64,000 bases of DNA from Actinoplanes missouriensis 431 (GCF_000284295.1 NC_017093.1:6944001-7008000); one strand, 5' to 3'. Positions 33,993-43,162 are shown, numbered from the stretch's first letter. The notes: generated by a model not told the origin, from the letters alone. A program made the numbers and translations.

Positions 33993-35006
33993 ATGTCCAG
34001 GCCTCAGAAGCGCGCCACGGTCCACGACATCGCCGCCGCGGCCGGTGTCTCCCGCGGCACCGTGAGCCGCGTGCTGAACGGCGGATACGTCTCCGCCGAG
34101 GCCCGCGCCGCGATCGAGGCGGCCATCCTCGAAGTCGGTTACGTGCCGAACAACGCGGCCCGGACGCTGAAGATGCGCCGCTCGCAGGCCGTCGGCTTCG
34201 TCGCTCTGGAGCCGCATTCACTCTTCCTCGACGACCCGAACATCGGCTCGATCATGCTCGGCGCGAACGCCGCGCTCTCCCTCGCCGACCACCAGATGGT
34301 CAGCCTGGTGGTGGAGTCCCAGCGCGACACCGAGCGGGTCGCGCGGTACCTCAGCGGAGGTTTCGTCGACGGCGCCATCGTCGTGTCGGCCCGGACCCGG
34401 GACCCGATCATCAAGGTAATCGCCGACCTGGGCCTTCCGGCGGCATTCGTCGGTCATCCACCCGAGTTGAGCGACAACATCCCGTTCGTCGGGATAGACA
34501 ACGTGGGCTCGGCCCAGGCGATCACAGCCCGCCTCGCCGCCAGCGGCCGCCGCCGCATCGGCATGATCGCCGCCGCGCTCGACCGGGACTCCGGCATCGA
34601 CCGATTGACAGGCTTCAAAACCGCATTGGGTACGGGGTACGACCCCGCCCTGGTCGCCGACGTCCCGCACTACGACTACGGGTCCGGCGCCAAGGGGATG
34701 CGCCTGCTGCTCGAACGTGAACCGTCGATCGACGGCGTCTTCGCCGCGTCGGACGCCATCGCGGCCGGGGCCCTGGAAACGCTGCGGGAAGCCGGACGCA
34801 GCGTGCCCGGGGACGTCGGGGTCGTCGGGTTCGACGACAGCACGTGGGCGGTGCGGTGCCAGCCGCAGCTGTCCACGGTGCATCAGCCGGCGAAGGAGCT
34901 GGGGTCGTACGCGGCGCAGCTGGTGCTGCGGCAGTTGCGGGGGGAGACGCTGGAGCCGGGCGGGCAGATGCTGCCGACGCCGATCGTGTGGCGGGACTCG
35001 GCGTGA
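33993..35006 (+). CDS. LacI-family transcriptional repressor
   Basis: 337 aa, ATG 33993. The N terminus has the LacI helix-turn-helix (TVHDIAAAAGVSRGTVSRVLN, 9-29) and hinge helix, followed by a periplasmic-binding-protein-like ligand domain ending GDVGVVGFDDSTWA and QLSTVHQP. It is divergent from the galactoside operon, and two palindromes lie between them, so it most likely represses GH42-GH36 and itself, and is released by a galactoside (inference). A -10 hexamer directly before the start points to a leaderless mRNA. Confidence 0.94.
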   Translation: MSRPQKRATVHDIAAAAGVSRGTVSRVLNGGYVSAEARAAIEAAILEVGYVPNNAARTLKMRRSQAVGFVALEPHSLFLDDPNIGSIMLGANAALSLADHQMVSLVVESQRDTERVARYLSGGFVDGAIVVSARTRDPIIKVIADLGLPAAFVGHPPELSDNIPFVGIDNVGSAQAITARLAASGRRRIGMIAAALDRDSGIDRLTGFKTALGTGYDPALVADVPHYDYGSGAKGMRLLLEREPSIDGVFAASDAIAAGALETLREAGRSVPGDVGVVGFDDSTWAVRCQPQLSTVHQPAKELGSYAAQLVLRQLRGETLEPGGQMLPTPIVWRDSA

Positions 35007-35027
35007 GGGGTGGCGGGCGCGCGATCC

Positions 35028-35064
35028 GGCGGGCGCAGGCCCGCCCTCCCTGGGGGCTCCCCCA
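35028..35064 (+). terminator. Two adjacent hairpins after the LacI gene
   Basis: GGCGGGC-GCAG-GCCCGCC (35028-35045) and TGGGGG-CT-CCCCCA (35051-35064) lie 21-58 bp past the stop, in the convergent space before the 35156 gene. No U tract, so termination is only likely. Confidence 0.5.
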
Positions 35065-35155
35065 TTGGCCAGTGTGACGCGGACTGACGATCTTCGCGGG
35101 CCGGCCTGTGCACAACCCGCACCTGTGGACAGCACGCGGAATCGCCCGCAGGCTG

Positions 35156-35530
35156 CTAGCCCCGGAAGCTGGACCGCAGCCGGTCGGCAAGTTTCGTCGG
35201 GGGCGGAGGCGGCAGCGGGCGCTGCACGGCGGGCCGCTCCGACCGGCCGATCGGACGATCGTAATCGGTCGCCGCGATCGTCTCGATGATCTGCTCCTCG
35301 GTGAAGTGCTCGGAGCCGGGAATCGTCTCGACGAAGCCGACGAGCACACCATTGCGCATGACCTGTGCCTGCAAGCCGGCGGCGCCGACCTCCCACTCCG
35401 CCTCGCGCCCGTCGGCGAGCACGACCCGGATGCCATAACCGGTGCCACCGGCACGCGGGAGCCGCACATGGGCGAAAACGTTGCGGTCCCGCAAGATCTG
35501 GACCAAGCGGCGGGCCCGGTTCTCTTCCAT
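35156..35530 (-). CDS. Hypothetical small protein with Pro-rich tail
   Basis: 124 aa, ATG 35530. TACGGT ends 7 nt upstream, suggesting a leaderless message. Residues 1-85 look like a compact alpha/beta domain (RARRLVQILRDRNVFAHVRL, GYGIRVVLADGREAEWEVG), then an acidic segment, PLPPPPP at about 106-111 and a basic C terminus. I do not recognise a characterised family. No signal peptide or membrane helix. Convergent with the LacI gene and divergent from the SGNH hydrolase gene. Confidence 0.65.
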   Translation of the reverse strand: MEENRARRLVQILRDRNVFAHVRLPRAGGTGYGIRVVLADGREAEWEVGAAGLQAQVMRNGVLVGFVETIPGSEHFTEEQIIETIAATDYDRPIGRSERPAVQRPLPPPPPTKLADRLRSSFRG

Positions 35531-35643
35531 GAACACGACCGTAGCCCGCGGATCTGAAGACACGCTGAAGATCGGCATGATGCCGGTAACGGAATGAACA
35601 TGTAACATCACCAGCGGCCATAGCCCCAGGTCACATCGATGCA

Positions 35644-35661
35644 TGTTACTACTCTGTAACA
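35644..35661. promoter_or_regulatory. 18-bp inverted repeat upstream of the SGNH hydrolase
   Basis: TGTTAC-TACTCT-GTAACA has perfect 6-bp arms about 100 bp before the start, in an AT-richer zone with other GTAAC elements. A regulator site is possible; the regulator is unknown. Confidence 0.4.
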
Positions 35662-35761
35662 GGAATGTCACCGGATTCCTTTTCTCACCTCGGTGACTTA
35701 CTGTGCGGTAACCGAAGCGCTTCGGGCCCTGAAGTCCCCACGTGGATATCGGAGGCCATCG

Positions 35762-36544
35762 ATGAGAGCGGCTACCGTCCTCGCCAGTCTCGTCACGTCC
35801 GCACTGAGCCTCGTCCTGCTCGCCGCGCCCGCCCAGGCAGCGAGCACCGTCGATTACGTCGCCCTCGGCGACTCCTACTCCTCCGGCGTCGGCGCACCCG
35901 GTCAATCCGGCACCTGCCTGCGCAGCAACAACAGCTACGCGGCACAGTGGGCCGCCCGGAACTCGCCCGCGTCGTTCCAGTTCCTGGCGTGCGGCGGCGC
36001 CGTCACCGACGACATCGTGAACACCCAGGCGCCGGCCATGCGCAGCGGCGCCGACCTGGTCAGCATCACGATCGGCGGCAACGACGCGGGCTTCGCGCCG
36101 ACCGTCATCACGTGCCTCACGTCGAGCGACTCGACCTGTGCCGCCAAGGTCGAGTCAGGCAAGGCGTACGTGCGGAACACCCTCCCCGGCAAACTCGACG
36201 CGGCGTACCGGGCGATCCGGGCGAAGGCTCCGGATGCGCGGGTGGTGGTCCTGTCGTACCCGCTGATCTTCGACACCTCGTCGCTGTTCTGCGAGATGAG
36301 CGTCGCGAAACGGCGGTCGCTGAACAGTGGTGCGCAGGCCCTCGACGACATGATCCGGAGCCGGGCCGAGGCGATCGGGTTCGTCTACTCCGAGGTGCGT
36401 GACGAGTTCAGCGGTCACGGAGTGTGCTCGTCACGGCCGTACCTCAACGGGCTCACCGTGATCCCGCCGCAGAATTCCTACCACCCCAACACCAACGGCT
36501 ACACGTACGGCTACCTGCCCGCTCTCACCTCCTCCGCCTCCTGA
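35762..36544 (+). CDS. Secreted SGNH/GDSL hydrolase
   Basis: 260 aa, ATG 35762 after GGAGG. A signal peptide ends AQA-A at about 26. Block I GDSYSSG gives the nucleophile S38, block III IGGNDAGF follows at about 104, and YHPNTNGY near 244 holds the block V His. Cysteines at about 50, 66, 122, 131, 179 and 223 suggest disulfides, as in streptomycete secreted lipases/esterases (Streptomyces lipase family). Probably an exported esterase or lipase. Confidence 0.93.
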   Translation: MRAATVLASLVTSALSLVLLAAPAQAASTVDYVALGDSYSSGVGAPGQSGTCLRSNNSYAAQWAARNSPASFQFLACGGAVTDDIVNTQAPAMRSGADLVSITIGGNDAGFAPTVITCLTSSDSTCAAKVESGKAYVRNTLPGKLDAAYRAIRAKAPDARVVVLSYPLIFDTSSLFCEMSVAKRRSLNSGAQALDDMIRSRAEAIGFVYSEVRDEFSGHGVCSSRPYLNGLTVIPPQNSYHPNTNGYTYGYLPALTSSAS

Positions 36545-36657
36545 CACCGTCGCCGATCTTGGCGATCCGCCCCAGGTCCGGGTCGTCAAGATCGGCTACT
36601 CAGTGGCAACGCGAGGGGAACCCGAGGTGCTGCCGGGCGCCGTCAGCATCTATTGCC

Positions 36658-36957
36658 ATGGCCCGACTGAACATACTGCTCTTCCTCGTCATCGTCGCGC
36701 TCAGCGTGGTCGCTCTGATCGACTGCCTGATCACCGACCGGGCGCGGCTGCGGTCGTTCCCGCGCGGCGCCTGGGTCGTGCTGATCCTGCTCTGCCCGGT
36801 CGCGGGGGCGATCGCCTGGTTCCACGCGGGCCGGGCAACGTCGCCGCGCGACGAGCACCTGCCCCGGACCGGCGCGGGCAGCGAGGCGGGCGCGTTCGGG
36901 CCCGAGGACGACCCGGAGTTCGTCGAGCAGTTGGCCGAGGCCCTCCGCAAGCAGTGA
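36658..36957 (+). CDS. Small PLDc_N-domain membrane protein
   Basis: 99 aa, ATG 36658. Two membrane helices (about 3-23 and 38-56), with LIDCLITDRARLRSFPRGAWVVLILLCPVAG-type text between and around them, match the phospholipase D N-terminal (PLDc_N) domain found in many short actinobacterial membrane proteins. The C-terminal tail is acidic (DDPEFVEQLAEALRKQ). Function unknown; possibly an envelope accessory protein. Confidence 0.82.
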   Translation: MARLNILLFLVIVALSVVALIDCLITDRARLRSFPRGAWVVLILLCPVAGAIAWFHAGRATSPRDEHLPRTGAGSEAGAFGPEDDPEFVEQLAEALRKQ

Positions 36958-36988
36958 CGTTCCCGACCCGCCAGTCCAGTCCCGCAGT

Positions 36989-37125
36989 CCAGCCGTAGCC
37001 CAGCCCTGTGATCATGCCCCGATGACCGGCCTGAACTACGGCTCGCACCAGCCAGCCGTAGCCAGGGCATGTGATCACGACCCGATGACCGGCCTGAACT
37101 ACGGCTCGCACCAACCAGCCGTAGC
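36989..37125. repeat. ~2.5 copies of a 63-bp direct repeat
   Basis: A 42-bp core starting GATGACCGGCCTGAACTACG lies at 37021-37062 and 37084-37125, with a partial earlier copy from about 36989 (AGCCGTAGCC...GTGATCA). Period 63 bp. Confidence 0.85.
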
Positions 37126-37219
37126 GGGCCGCCGGTGGGCTGCGTCTCCCGGTCCCCGGTGCAGCAGACCTTGGAAACGCCGCCGCCGGCTGGCGTTCAG
37201 CGCGGACAAAACGGACGCC

Positions 37220-37400
37220 CGGCAGCACTGTTAACCAGCTGGGCGAGTCGAGCTGGCTCCCAGTGCTCTCTCCAGCCACCCGGACAGCACTGACGACCAG
37301 CCGGACCAGCCGGCCCTAGCGCTCCCGGCAAGCGCCGCCCGAACAGCACTGAAAACCAGCCGGACCAGCCGGCTCCTAGTGCTCCCAGCAGCGCCCCAGC
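37220..37400. repeat. Three degenerate ~60-bp direct repeats
   Basis: Copies marked by CAGCACTG at about 37223, 37285 and 37344 (spacings 62 and 59 bp), each followed by ACCAGC(C/T)GG and a CTCCC(A/G)G-type tail. Together with the 63-bp array they fill the 455-bp convergent space 36958-37412, which has no gene I can support. Confidence 0.75.
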
Positions 37401-37412
37401 CCGCCCCCGGGT

Positions 37413-39140
37413 TCACCAGCGGAACGGGCGCCCCCGGGATGTGCTCGTGGCGGCCCGCCCGTGACGGGTGTAGCGGTAGGTCATCACCACCGCGTACTGA
37501 CGCCCCCGCCGCGGCTCGGCCACCAGCGGTCCGCACTCGCGGGTGATCGAGCGGCGGGTGAAGGAGAGGCCGTCGCACGTGCGGGGACCGGCCACGGTGC
37601 GGCCGGTCCGGGTGTCCTGCAGGGTCACCTCGATGCGCCCCCGTCCGCCCGCCGGGGCGGTGAGCGCGGCTTGGACCTGGACGTCCCGGCCGAGCTGGTG
37701 ACAGGGGCGCGGGCTCAGCGGCGCACGGGTCCGCAGGTCGAAGATCAGGTCGGGCGCGCACTGCCACCGTCCCTGGGCTGTTGCTCTGCCTTCGGGCAGG
37801 GGCGGCCGCCGGTCGTTCCTGGTCGAGGCGGGACGCGTAGCCCGTACCCGGGAGGGCGTGACCTTGCGGGCAGGCGCGGGCCGGACGGTCTTCGGGTGGG
37901 TCGGCGGCGGCGCCGCCGCGACGACCGAGGCGGCCGCGCCGGCCGAGGAGGTCGGGGATGTCGAAGAGGCCGGGGAGGCCGGGGAGGTCGGCGGGCTCAG
38001 CCGGGGTGCGGTGATCACGGTGGGCGCCTCAGCGGGGATGCTGCCGGAGCGGCCGGCATGCCAGGCGAGGCCCGAGGCGAGCATGGCGCCGGCGATCACC
38101 ACGGCGGTCGCGCCGGAACGTGACCAGCGGTGCGAGCGGATGGCGTCCCCCCGGGTCCGGATGGGGAGGGGCAGGCGCGGTCGCAGACGCCCGGGCAGGC
38201 CCGAGAGCGCGGAGCGGCGCGGCACCGGCAGCCGGGCCGCGGAGTCGAAGACGATCGACTCGCTCGGGGGCGCGCCGGGCCGGGACAGCGCCGGCGTGTC
38301 CGCCAGGTTGCGGGCCAGGAACCCCAGGTCGGTGACGAGGTCGGCGGCGCTCGGGCGCTGGCGTGGCTTGGCCGCCAGGCACATCATGATGATCCGCCAG
38401 AGCGGGTCGGGGATGCCGGGACGCCGTTCGGGCCGGCCCTCCGCGTGCAGGCGCATGAGCTCGGGGATGGAGTCGCTGCGGAACGGCGGCTGACCGCTGA
38501 CCAGCTCGTAGAGGAGCACCCCGAGCGAGTAGACGTCGGTGGCCGGGCTCGGGGTGACGCCGTGGAACGCCTCCGGCGCCATGTAGTGCGGGGTGCCGAC
38601 GACCGCGTTCGGCGTGGTCATGCTCGGCAGGGTGAGTATCCGGGCGATGCCGAAGTCGGTGAGCCGGGCCTCGGAGGACTCGCTGAGCAGGATGTTGTCC
38701 GGCTTCAGGTCGCGGTGGATGATGCCGAGATCGTGCGCCTCGGCGAGGGCGGACGCGACCTGCCCGGCGAGCCGGACCGCCTCGGCGGGTGGCACGGTGC
38801 CGCGCTTGTGCAGCAGGTCGCGCAGGTTGCCGCCGGCCACCAGGTCCATCACCAGGCCGAGGGTCTCCCCCACGCTGAACAGGTCACGAACCCGCACCAC
38901 GTGGCGGTGCCGCAGCATCTGCAGGATGGTGCGCTCCTGAACGAACCGGGTGACCAGCCGCGGCTGCCGCAGCAGGCTCTCGTGCAGCAGTTTGATCGCG
39001 ACGGGTTCGCCGGTGGCGCGGTCCTCGCCCCGCCAGACGGTGCCGGTGGCGCCCTGCCCGATGGGGCGGACCATGATGTACGAGTTCCCGACACACCGCC
39101 CGGCAAGGGGCGTGTCCGAGTCGTCGGGGTCGTTTGTCAT
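37413..39140 (-). CDS. Membrane-anchored Ser/Thr protein kinase
   Basis: 575 aa, ATG 39140 after GGAAGGG. The kinase domain (about 20-290) has a complete set of motifs: P-loop GQGATGTV (28-35), VAIK50, HRDLKPDN (142-149), TDFG (161-164) and APE. A long juxtamembrane stretch leads to one helix (about 355-375), a Ser/Pro/Ala-rich spacer, and an extracytoplasmic domain with four cysteines (about 470-575) that is not PASTA. It senses an unknown envelope signal. Convergent with the small PLDc_N gene across the repeat field. Confidence 0.93.
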   Translation of the reverse strand: MTNDPDDSDTPLAGRCVGNSYIMVRPIGQGATGTVWRGEDRATGEPVAIKLLHESLLRQPRLVTRFVQERTILQMLRHRHVVRVRDLFSVGETLGLVMDLVAGGNLRDLLHKRGTVPPAEAVRLAGQVASALAEAHDLGIIHRDLKPDNILLSESSEARLTDFGIARILTLPSMTTPNAVVGTPHYMAPEAFHGVTPSPATDVYSLGVLLYELVSGQPPFRSDSIPELMRLHAEGRPERRPGIPDPLWRIIMMCLAAKPRQRPSAADLVTDLGFLARNLADTPALSRPGAPPSESIVFDSAARLPVPRRSALSGLPGRLRPRLPLPIRTRGDAIRSHRWSRSGATAVVIAGAMLASGLAWHAGRSGSIPAEAPTVITAPRLSPPTSPASPASSTSPTSSAGAAASVVAAAPPPTHPKTVRPAPARKVTPSRVRATRPASTRNDRRPPLPEGRATAQGRWQCAPDLIFDLRTRAPLSPRPCHQLGRDVQVQAALTAPAGGRGRIEVTLQDTRTGRTVAGPRTCDGLSFTRRSITRECGPLVAEPRRGRQYAVVMTYRYTRHGRAATSTSRGRPFRW

Positions 39141-39248
39141 TCCGGGCCCTTCCGACGACGACGGCAGTAATGCCCCGGAATGATGCTTTTTGTCCCACCA
39201 ATCTTGCAACCCGAACGCGGAGATTCGCCCCGAAAGGCCGGTTTAGCG

Positions 39249-41306
39249 TTACTGCTGCGGAGGCACCTCGTTCTGACGGATGGGCTGGGGACCACACAGT
39301 GACCGGATGGCGCCGAGCAGCGTCGAGCGGGTGAACGGCTTCTCCAGCAGCATGCTGTTGTCGTCCAGGTGCAGCTGCGGCCCGAGCGACGCCGCCGAGT
39401 ACCCGGACATGTAGAGCACCGGCAGATCCGGCTGGTGCGTGCGCAGCGCGCCGGCCAGCTCCGGGCCGGTCATCGTCGGCATCACCACGTCGGTGATCAG
39501 CAGGTCCGGGCGTGCTCCCGAGGCGACCTGCGTGACCGCTGTCAGGGCGTCCGTGGCGACCGCGATCTCGTACCCGGCGGGCGCGATCAGCCGCTGCACC
39601 AGCTGCGCGACGTCCGGCTGGTCCTCCACGATCAGGACCCGGCCGATCACCGCCTGCTTGGTCCGGCCCTCGCCCGCGGTGGCCGGGCGCTCCTCGGCGG
39701 CCGGCAGGTAGATGTGCACGGTGGTGCCCATCCGCGGCTGCGACTCCAGCTCGATGTGCCCGCCCAGGTTGCTCACGATGCCGGCGGTGGTGGCCAGCCC
39801 CAGGCCGGCCGCGGTCGGACGGGTGGTGAAGAACGGCTCCAGGGCCCGCTTGCGGACCTCCTCCTCCATGCCGGTGCCGGTGTCCGTGACGACCAGATGC
39901 ACCAGCTTGCCGGCCGGGGCGCCCTCGGCGGCGAACTGGCCGGGCTCGACCACCTCGTTGGTGGCGGTCACCCGGACCATGCCGCCGTGCAGCATCGCGT
40001 CCCGGGCGTTCGCCGCCAGGTTGACCAGCGCCTGCTCCAGCGGGCCGCGCTCGGCCTTCACCGGCCACACGTCCGGGCCGAACGTCAGGTCCAGGCCGAT
40101 CCGCTCGCCGAGCGTACGGCTGAACAGCGACTGCACGTCGGTGAGCAGGTCCGGGATCGGGATCACCTCGGGCCGGTTGCCCTCGCTGCGGCCGAACGCG
40201 AGCAGCTGATGGGTCAGTGTCCGGCCGGTGGCCACCGCGTCCAGGATGTCCTTGGCCAGCTGGTGCGCGGGCGCGTCCTCCTCGGTGCCGGTCAGGATCA
40301 TGTCGGCGGAGCCGGCCACCACCGTCATCAGGTTGTTGAAGTCGTGCGACAGGCCGCCGATCAGCTGGCCCAGGCTGTCCAGCCGGCGCAGATGGTCGAG
40401 CTGCCGCTTGAGGCCACGGGCGTCGATGTGGTCGGTCGTGTCGGTGATCATGCAGAGCACGCCGGCGAACTCGCCGTGGTCGTCGCGGATCGGCATCATG
40501 CTGATCCGCACGCTGCGCCGTGAGCCGTCGGCCCGCATCAGCCGGGTGGCGCCGACCGTGGAGCGGCCGGTCTTGCACTCGGCGATCCGGCGGTCCAGCT
40601 CCTTCTGCCCGACGTTGTCCAGGAAGCCGCGCAGCGAGACCCCGATCAGCTCGGCGCGGGGCATGCCGAGCACCACGCCGATCGGCTCGTTCGCATAGGT
40701 GGCCACGCCGTCCGGGTCGAGCTGCAGCACACCCTCCGGGATCGTCTCGAGGACCCGGTGGTACCGCTCCTCGGCGGCCTTCAGCCGTTCCTGGGCCCGC
40801 GCCGCCGAGACGGCGAGACAGAGCTCCCCGGCGATGTCCCGGGCCAGTTCCACCTCGGGTGTGGAGTAGAAGGCGTCCGGGGTGTGCCGGGTCAGGATCA
40901 AAAAGCCCGCGTACGTGTTGTCCACGATCACCGGGCACAGCACGGCGGCCGTGATGCTCAGCTCGGGAGCGGCCAGCTCGGCCGCCGAGTCACCGGCGAG
41001 CACGATCGGGCGGCGGCTCGCGGCCAGGGTGGTGGAGTACTTGTCGTCGGGCGTCTCCCCGGCCCGGTTCAGGGCACGGGCCAGCGGACCGGACCGCTCG
41101 TTGTCGAGGTGGTGGTAGGAGATCTCCTCGTATCGGCCGTCGTCGCGAAGCAGTTGCACGCCCGCGCCGTCACCGATCATGTCGGCGGCGGCGCGGGCGG
41201 CCGTGGAACGCACCTCGGCCGGATTGGCCCCGGCTCGGCTGAGAGCCAGGGCGAGGTCGGCGAGCGCGTACCGGAGGGGGTAAGCCATGACACCCATGTG
41301 GGTCAT
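39249..41306 (-). CDS. Hybrid sensor histidine kinase/response regulator (GAF-PAS-HK-REC)
   Basis: 685 aa from ATG 41306; ATGs at 41297 and 41288 are possible, none with a strong ribosome site. Domains in order: GAF-like (about 25-170), PAS (about 180-290), HisKA with GGLSHDFNNL (H321), HATPase with NLAANARDAM and DTGTGMEEE, and a REC domain near the C terminus with IVEDQPDV and LLITDVVMPTMTG (phospho-Asp). It has no transmembrane helix, so it senses cytoplasmic signals. No separate response regulator gene is adjacent. Confidence 0.92.
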   Translation of the reverse strand: MTHMGVMAYPLRYALADLALALSRAGANPAEVRSTAARAAADMIGDGAGVQLLRDDGRYEEISYHHLDNERSGPLARALNRAGETPDDKYSTTLAASRRPIVLAGDSAAELAAPELSITAAVLCPVIVDNTYAGFLILTRHTPDAFYSTPEVELARDIAGELCLAVSAARAQERLKAAEERYHRVLETIPEGVLQLDPDGVATYANEPIGVVLGMPRAELIGVSLRGFLDNVGQKELDRRIAECKTGRSTVGATRLMRADGSRRSVRISMMPIRDDHGEFAGVLCMITDTTDHIDARGLKRQLDHLRRLDSLGQLIGGLSHDFNNLMTVVAGSADMILTGTEEDAPAHQLAKDILDAVATGRTLTHQLLAFGRSEGNRPEVIPIPDLLTDVQSLFSRTLGERIGLDLTFGPDVWPVKAERGPLEQALVNLAANARDAMLHGGMVRVTATNEVVEPGQFAAEGAPAGKLVHLVVTDTGTGMEEEVRKRALEPFFTTRPTAAGLGLATTAGIVSNLGGHIELESQPRMGTTVHIYLPAAEERPATAGEGRTKQAVIGRVLIVEDQPDVAQLVQRLIAPAGYEIAVATDALTAVTQVASGARPDLLITDVVMPTMTGPELAGALRTHQPDLPVLYMSGYSAASLGPQLHLDDNSMLLEKPFTRSTLLGAIRSLCGPQPIRQNEVPPQQ

Positions 41307-41349
41307 GATTCGCGTTTGGCCAGCGTCGCGCGGCCGAAACCACCAAATC

Positions 41350-42288
41350 TCAGCCGAACAACGCACTCACCGATTCGCCGTTGTGGATGCGCCGCATCGC
41401 TTCGGCGAGCGCCGGCGCCACCGACAGGATCGTCAGCTTGTCGGTGCGGTTGTGCATCGGGATCGGCACCGTGTTGGTGCAGACGATCTCCTCGATCTCC
41501 TTCTCCGCGGAGAGCCGCTGCACCGCGTCGGCCGCGAAGAGCCCGTGCGTGCAGGCCACCCGCACGCTGCGGACGTTGCGCTCGCGGAGCCTGGCCAGCA
41601 GCTCGAAGACCGTGCTGCCCTTGGCGATCTCGTCGTCCAGCACGATCACGTCCCGGTCGGCGACCTCACCGATCACCGAGCTGATCACCACCTTGTCGTC
41701 GGCGTACCGCTGCTTCGCGCCGGCCGCCACCTCGATGCCGAGCATCCGGGCGAACGCGGCGGCCTCCTTGGCGTTGCCGAGGTCCGGGGAGACCACCACG
41801 GCGTTGTCCAGGTTGTAGCGACGGAAGTGGTCGGCCAGCTCGCGCAGCGCGTGCAGGTGGTCCACCGGGATGTTGAAGAAGCCGTGCACCTGCGGTGAGT
41901 GCAGGGTCATCGCGAGGACCCGGTCGGCGCCGGCGGTGGTGAGCAGGTCGGCGACGAGGCGGCCGCCTATCGAGATGCGCGGGGCGTCCTTCTTGTCGCT
42001 GCGGGCGTACGCGTAGTGCGGCAGGACCACGGTGATCCGGCCGGCCGACGCGCCCCGGGCGGCGTTGAGCATGAAGAGCAGCTCGGCGAGATGCTCCTGG
42101 GTGGGCGGGGAGAGCGGCTGGATCAGGAACACGTCCTTCTCCCGGCAGTTGCCCTGCAGCTGAACCTCGATGCAGTCGTTGGCGAACCGGGAGATCCGGG
42201 TCGGCAGCAGCGGCACGTCCAGCTGCTCGCAGATCTCGGCAGCCAGTTCGGGATGGGCGGATCCGGTGAAAACGGCGATGTCACGCAC
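41350..42288 (-). CDS. prs: Ribose-phosphate pyrophosphokinase (PRPP synthetase)
   Basis: 312 aa, GTG 42288. The N-terminal and C-terminal PRTase-like halves are recognisable: FANDCIEVQLQGNCREKDVFLIQ, YAYARSDKKDAPRISIGGRLVAD and TLHSPQVHGFF. The PRPP loop reads VIVLDDEIAKGSTV, a change from the DDxIDTxGT of most PRPP synthetases, and may mark a paralogue with different control. It makes PRPP from ribose 5-phosphate and ATP. TAGGGT ends 6 nt before the GTG, indicating a leaderless message. Divergent from the ABC ATPase gene. Confidence 0.9.
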   Translation of the reverse strand: MRDIAVFTGSAHPELAAEICEQLDVPLLPTRISRFANDCIEVQLQGNCREKDVFLIQPLSPPTQEHLAELLFMLNAARGASAGRITVVLPHYAYARSDKKDAPRISIGGRLVADLLTTAGADRVLAMTLHSPQVHGFFNIPVDHLHALRELADHFRRYNLDNAVVVSPDLGNAKEAAAFARMLGIEVAAGAKQRYADDKVVISSVIGEVADRDVIVLDDEIAKGSTVFELLARLRERNVRSVRVACTHGLFAADAVQRLSAEKEIEEIVCTNTVPIPMHNRTDKLTILSVAPALAEAMRRIHNGESVSALFG

Positions 42289-42294
42289 GGGGAC

Positions 42295-42327
42295 ACCCTA
42301 TTCATAACGACGCGCGTTGATTAGTTT
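42295..42327. promoter_or_regulatory. Divergent prs / ABC ATPase promoter with two -10 hexamers
   Basis: On the minus strand TAGGGT (42300-42295) lies 6 nt before the prs GTG. On the plus strand TAGTTT (42322-42327) lies 7 nt before the ABC gene ATG. Both genes look leaderless. Confidence 0.5.
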
Positions 42328-42334
42328 GGGCGTC

Positions 42335-43162
42335 ATGAACGGACTGGCCGTAGCCTGCCGCCGAGTGGTGCACATCTACCGCGCCGAAGCCGGCGACGTG
42401 GTCGCGCTGGCCGGCGTCGACCTCTCCATCGCGCCGGGCGAGACGCTCGCCCTCGTCGGGCCGTCCGGCTCCGGCAAGTCCACGCTGATCGCGCTGCTGG
42501 CCGGGCTGATGCGGCCGTCCGCCGGGCGGATCAACGTGGGCACCTACGACATGGGCAAGCTCTCCGACGGCGAGATCTCCCGGCTGCGGGGAACCGAGAT
42601 CGGTGTGGTCCTGCAGGGCGCGGCGCGCAACCTCCTGCCGTACGCGTCGCTGCACCGCAACATCTGGCTGGCCCAGCGCCGCGCCGCGCACACCCGCGGC
42701 ATCCAGCTCGACGACCCGGACCGCATCCTCGATCTGGTCGGTCTGCCCGGACAGGGCCGCCGGCGGCTCGCCGACCTCACCCCGGGCGGGCGTCAGCGGG
42801 CCGCGCTCGCGGTCGGCATCGCGGCCGGGCCGGGGTTGCTGCTGGTGGACGAGCCGACCAGCCGCCTCGACACGGCCGGTCGCGACGAGGTGCTGGACGC
42901 GCTGGAGACGGTGAACCGGGAGCGGCACACCACGATCGTGGTGGTCACCCACGACAACGAGGTGGGCGCCCGGCTCGGGCGGGCCGTGACGATCCGCGAC
43001 GGCCGGGTCGGCGCCGAGGGCCGCGACGGCCAGGACTTCGCGGTGGTCGCCGGCGACGGGACCGTTCAGCTGCCGCCGGACGTGCTCGGCTCCTACCCGC
43101 CCGGCACGCTCTTCACGGTGCAGAACGTGGACGGTGAGGTCACGCTGATCCCGGGTTCCTGA
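42335..43162 (+). CDS. ABC transporter ATP-binding protein A (MacB/FtsE-like)
   Basis: 275 aa, ATG 42335. Walker A is GPSGSGKST (42-50) and Walker B LLLVDEPTSRLD; the Q-loop and switch His (VVTHDN) are present. The ABC signature reads LTPGGRQ in place of LSGGQ. Size and neighbours fit the LolD/MacB type that drives FtsX-like permeases rather than an importer. Its 3' end overlaps that of the second ATPase gene by 23 bp in a tail-to-tail arrangement. Confidence 0.9.
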   Translation: MNGLAVACRRVVHIYRAEAGDVVALAGVDLSIAPGETLALVGPSGSGKSTLIALLAGLMRPSAGRINVGTYDMGKLSDGEISRLRGTEIGVVLQGAARNLLPYASLHRNIWLAQRRAAHTRGIQLDDPDRILDLVGLPGQGRRRLADLTPGGRQRAALAVGIAAGPGLLLVDEPTSRLDTAGRDEVLDALETVNRERHTTIVVVTHDNEVGARLGRAVTIRDGRVGAEGRDGQDFAVVAGDGTVQLPPDVLGSYPPGTLFTVQNVDGEVTLIPGS

